Made by a program: the position numbers and the translations under genes | DNA from: Entrophospora sp. SA101 | Lineage: Eukaryota; Glomeromycota; Glomeromycetes; Entrophosporales; Entrophosporaceae | DNA: 19,898 bases | Assembly: GCA_958430865.1 (NCBI GenBank) | Contig: CAUDNR010002513.1 | Location: 48,507-68,404 of the forward strand | Reading direction: 5' to 3' | Notes under the pieces: generated by a model | The model's database searches: none | Seen by the model: the letters and a program-made list of their open reading frames with translations, nothing else | Told to the model about the DNA's origin: nothing | Shown: positions 19,023 through 19,898 of the stretch, piece after piece | How the letters are laid out: each line of letters starts with the position of its first letter | Position numbering within the stretch: the first letter of the stretch is position 1

Positions 19023-19735
19023 AATTTTTATATACAGTAATTTTAATTTGGGCAGCAACTATATTGACAACACAATTAAAAATATAACATCTGAACTTAT
19101 ATGTTATGTGTATGTTCTACCAAATTATGGTGTAATATTTAGAAAATATTTAGATGAACATAATCAGTTAGTAGTACATTCATTTGTCAGAGAATACTCA
19201 TTTGGAATAATAGAATTAATTATATTTCTCTTAATATATTTGATCCAAAAGAACTTCTTGATAATGAGAGAGATTTGGTTGTATATGGAATAAATGAGAT
19301 AGATTTCCTAGATAAATTTTATGATGAAATTAAATTTGTGGGTGATAATGAATTTTATAAAATTATGAAAAAGGAAAACTCAGAAGAATGGAGCCCTGTA
19401 AAATCTTATCTACAATTGTACAAAAATACTTTAATCAATTGTGGAAACATATATTAGATAATGATGAGAATTTTTCTTCTAATCATCCAACAACAACAAT
19501 TATTCTTAAAATAGCACTGGTTATACCTCTTTCTAATGCTCAAATAGAAAGAATATTCTCACAACAAAATTTAATAAAAAATAAATCAAGAAATGTAATG
19601 AATATTGGTACTTTGAGTAATCATTTAATGATATTATTAAATGAACCAGAAGTTAATTTTGAAAAAGCATATGAGCATTGGAGAAGTAAGAAACAAGAAG
19701 GAGTTACTATAGATATAAATCTTAAAGAAAATTAA
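19023..19735 (+). pseudogene. hAT transposase 3' fragment, frameshifted
   Basis: The last segment (19388-19735) matches the hAT-family C-terminal dimerisation region: LKIALVIPLSNAQIERIFSQ then NLIKNKSRN and LSNHLMILLNEP. This is the S-A-x-x-E-R-x-F-S pattern followed by the K-x-R-N and L-x-x-L-x-x-L helix. The preceding piece of the protein (NIFDPKELLDNERDL, then FLDKFYDEIKF) is in a different frame (about 19206-19450). A still earlier piece (about 19023-19200) is in a third frame, so at least two frameshifts separate them. No BED finger or N-terminal catalytic part is seen. It is a truncated, dead copy. The DNA-binding and catalytic aspartate region would lie upstream but is absent, with the eIF3d promoter instead only about 150 bp away. 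Confidence 0.8.
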
Positions 19736-19898
19736 ATTGGGGCATACTAGGTTTCATAGATAGGTCAGTAATAAAAATTTCCTTTTGTTATATGATTTGA
19801 CCCAGACCAAAATTAAGTTTAATATAACTTGACCCTAAGGTTTGCAATAACATTAGAAAAAAGAACATAATTTGACCCATAATATATACTAACATTAA
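19736..19898. other. AT-rich tail with spaced TTGACCC motifs
   Basis: No gene is seen. TTGACCC occurs three times, at 19797, 19829 and 19872, with spacings of 32 and 43 bp. The motif may belong to the untranslated 3' end of the transposon copy. Terminal inverted repeats of that element cannot be identified before the window ends. Confidence 0.4.

Overview
The window is nuclear DNA of an AT-rich, intron-rich eukaryote. Three conserved multi-exon genes can be followed codon by codon through GT-AG introns. Very high A+T, introns of about 60-180 bp, long Asn/Gln runs written in AT-rich triplets, hAT-type transposon debris, and the presence of a SARAF gene fit an early-diverging fungus. An arbuscular-mycorrhizal (Glomeromycotina, Rhizophagus-like) genome is my best guess, by inference only.

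Layout. 1-6250 is gene-poor and repeat-rich. It holds a 21-bp tandem repeat, a decayed coding fragment (862-1189), an inverted repeat (1367-1461), a 110-bp tandem repeat (about 1909-2190), a five-copy array of roughly 353-369 bp units (about 3091-4675), and scattered coding-like exons of an unrecognised decayed gene or genes (4686-6223). 6436-8159 (minus) is a ten-exon SARAF gene for an ER calcium-homeostasis membrane protein. It is divergently paired, across only 107 bp, with a 13-exon MAU2/Scc4 cohesin-loader gene at 8267-13259 (plus). That gene carries a ~500-residue Gln-rich N-terminal extension. Convergent to it is a small four-exon gene for a basic, nuclear-looking protein (13498-14170, minus), tentatively compared with INO80 subunit Ies4. 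14171-16333 is a second repeat island with tandem repeats and a clear 139-bp hAT-type MITE flanked by a perfect 8-bp target duplication. 16334-18863 (minus) is a ten-exon gene for translation initiation factor eIF3 subunit D. The right edge carries a frameshifted hAT transposase 3' end (about 19023-19735).

The intact genes are housekeeping functions (calcium handling, cohesin loading, possibly chromatin remodelling, translation initiation) and form no obvious shared pathway. All exon joins were built by eye from splice sites and phase, and each of the four gene models closes to a whole number of codons. The points most worth a second look are the Gln-rich fusion on the cohesin loader, a SARAF gene in a fungus, the compact bidirectional promoter with a perfect 17-bp dyad, the 18-19-nt microexons, and the fresh-looking MITE. 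I did not find convincing evidence of an entirely new biological system.
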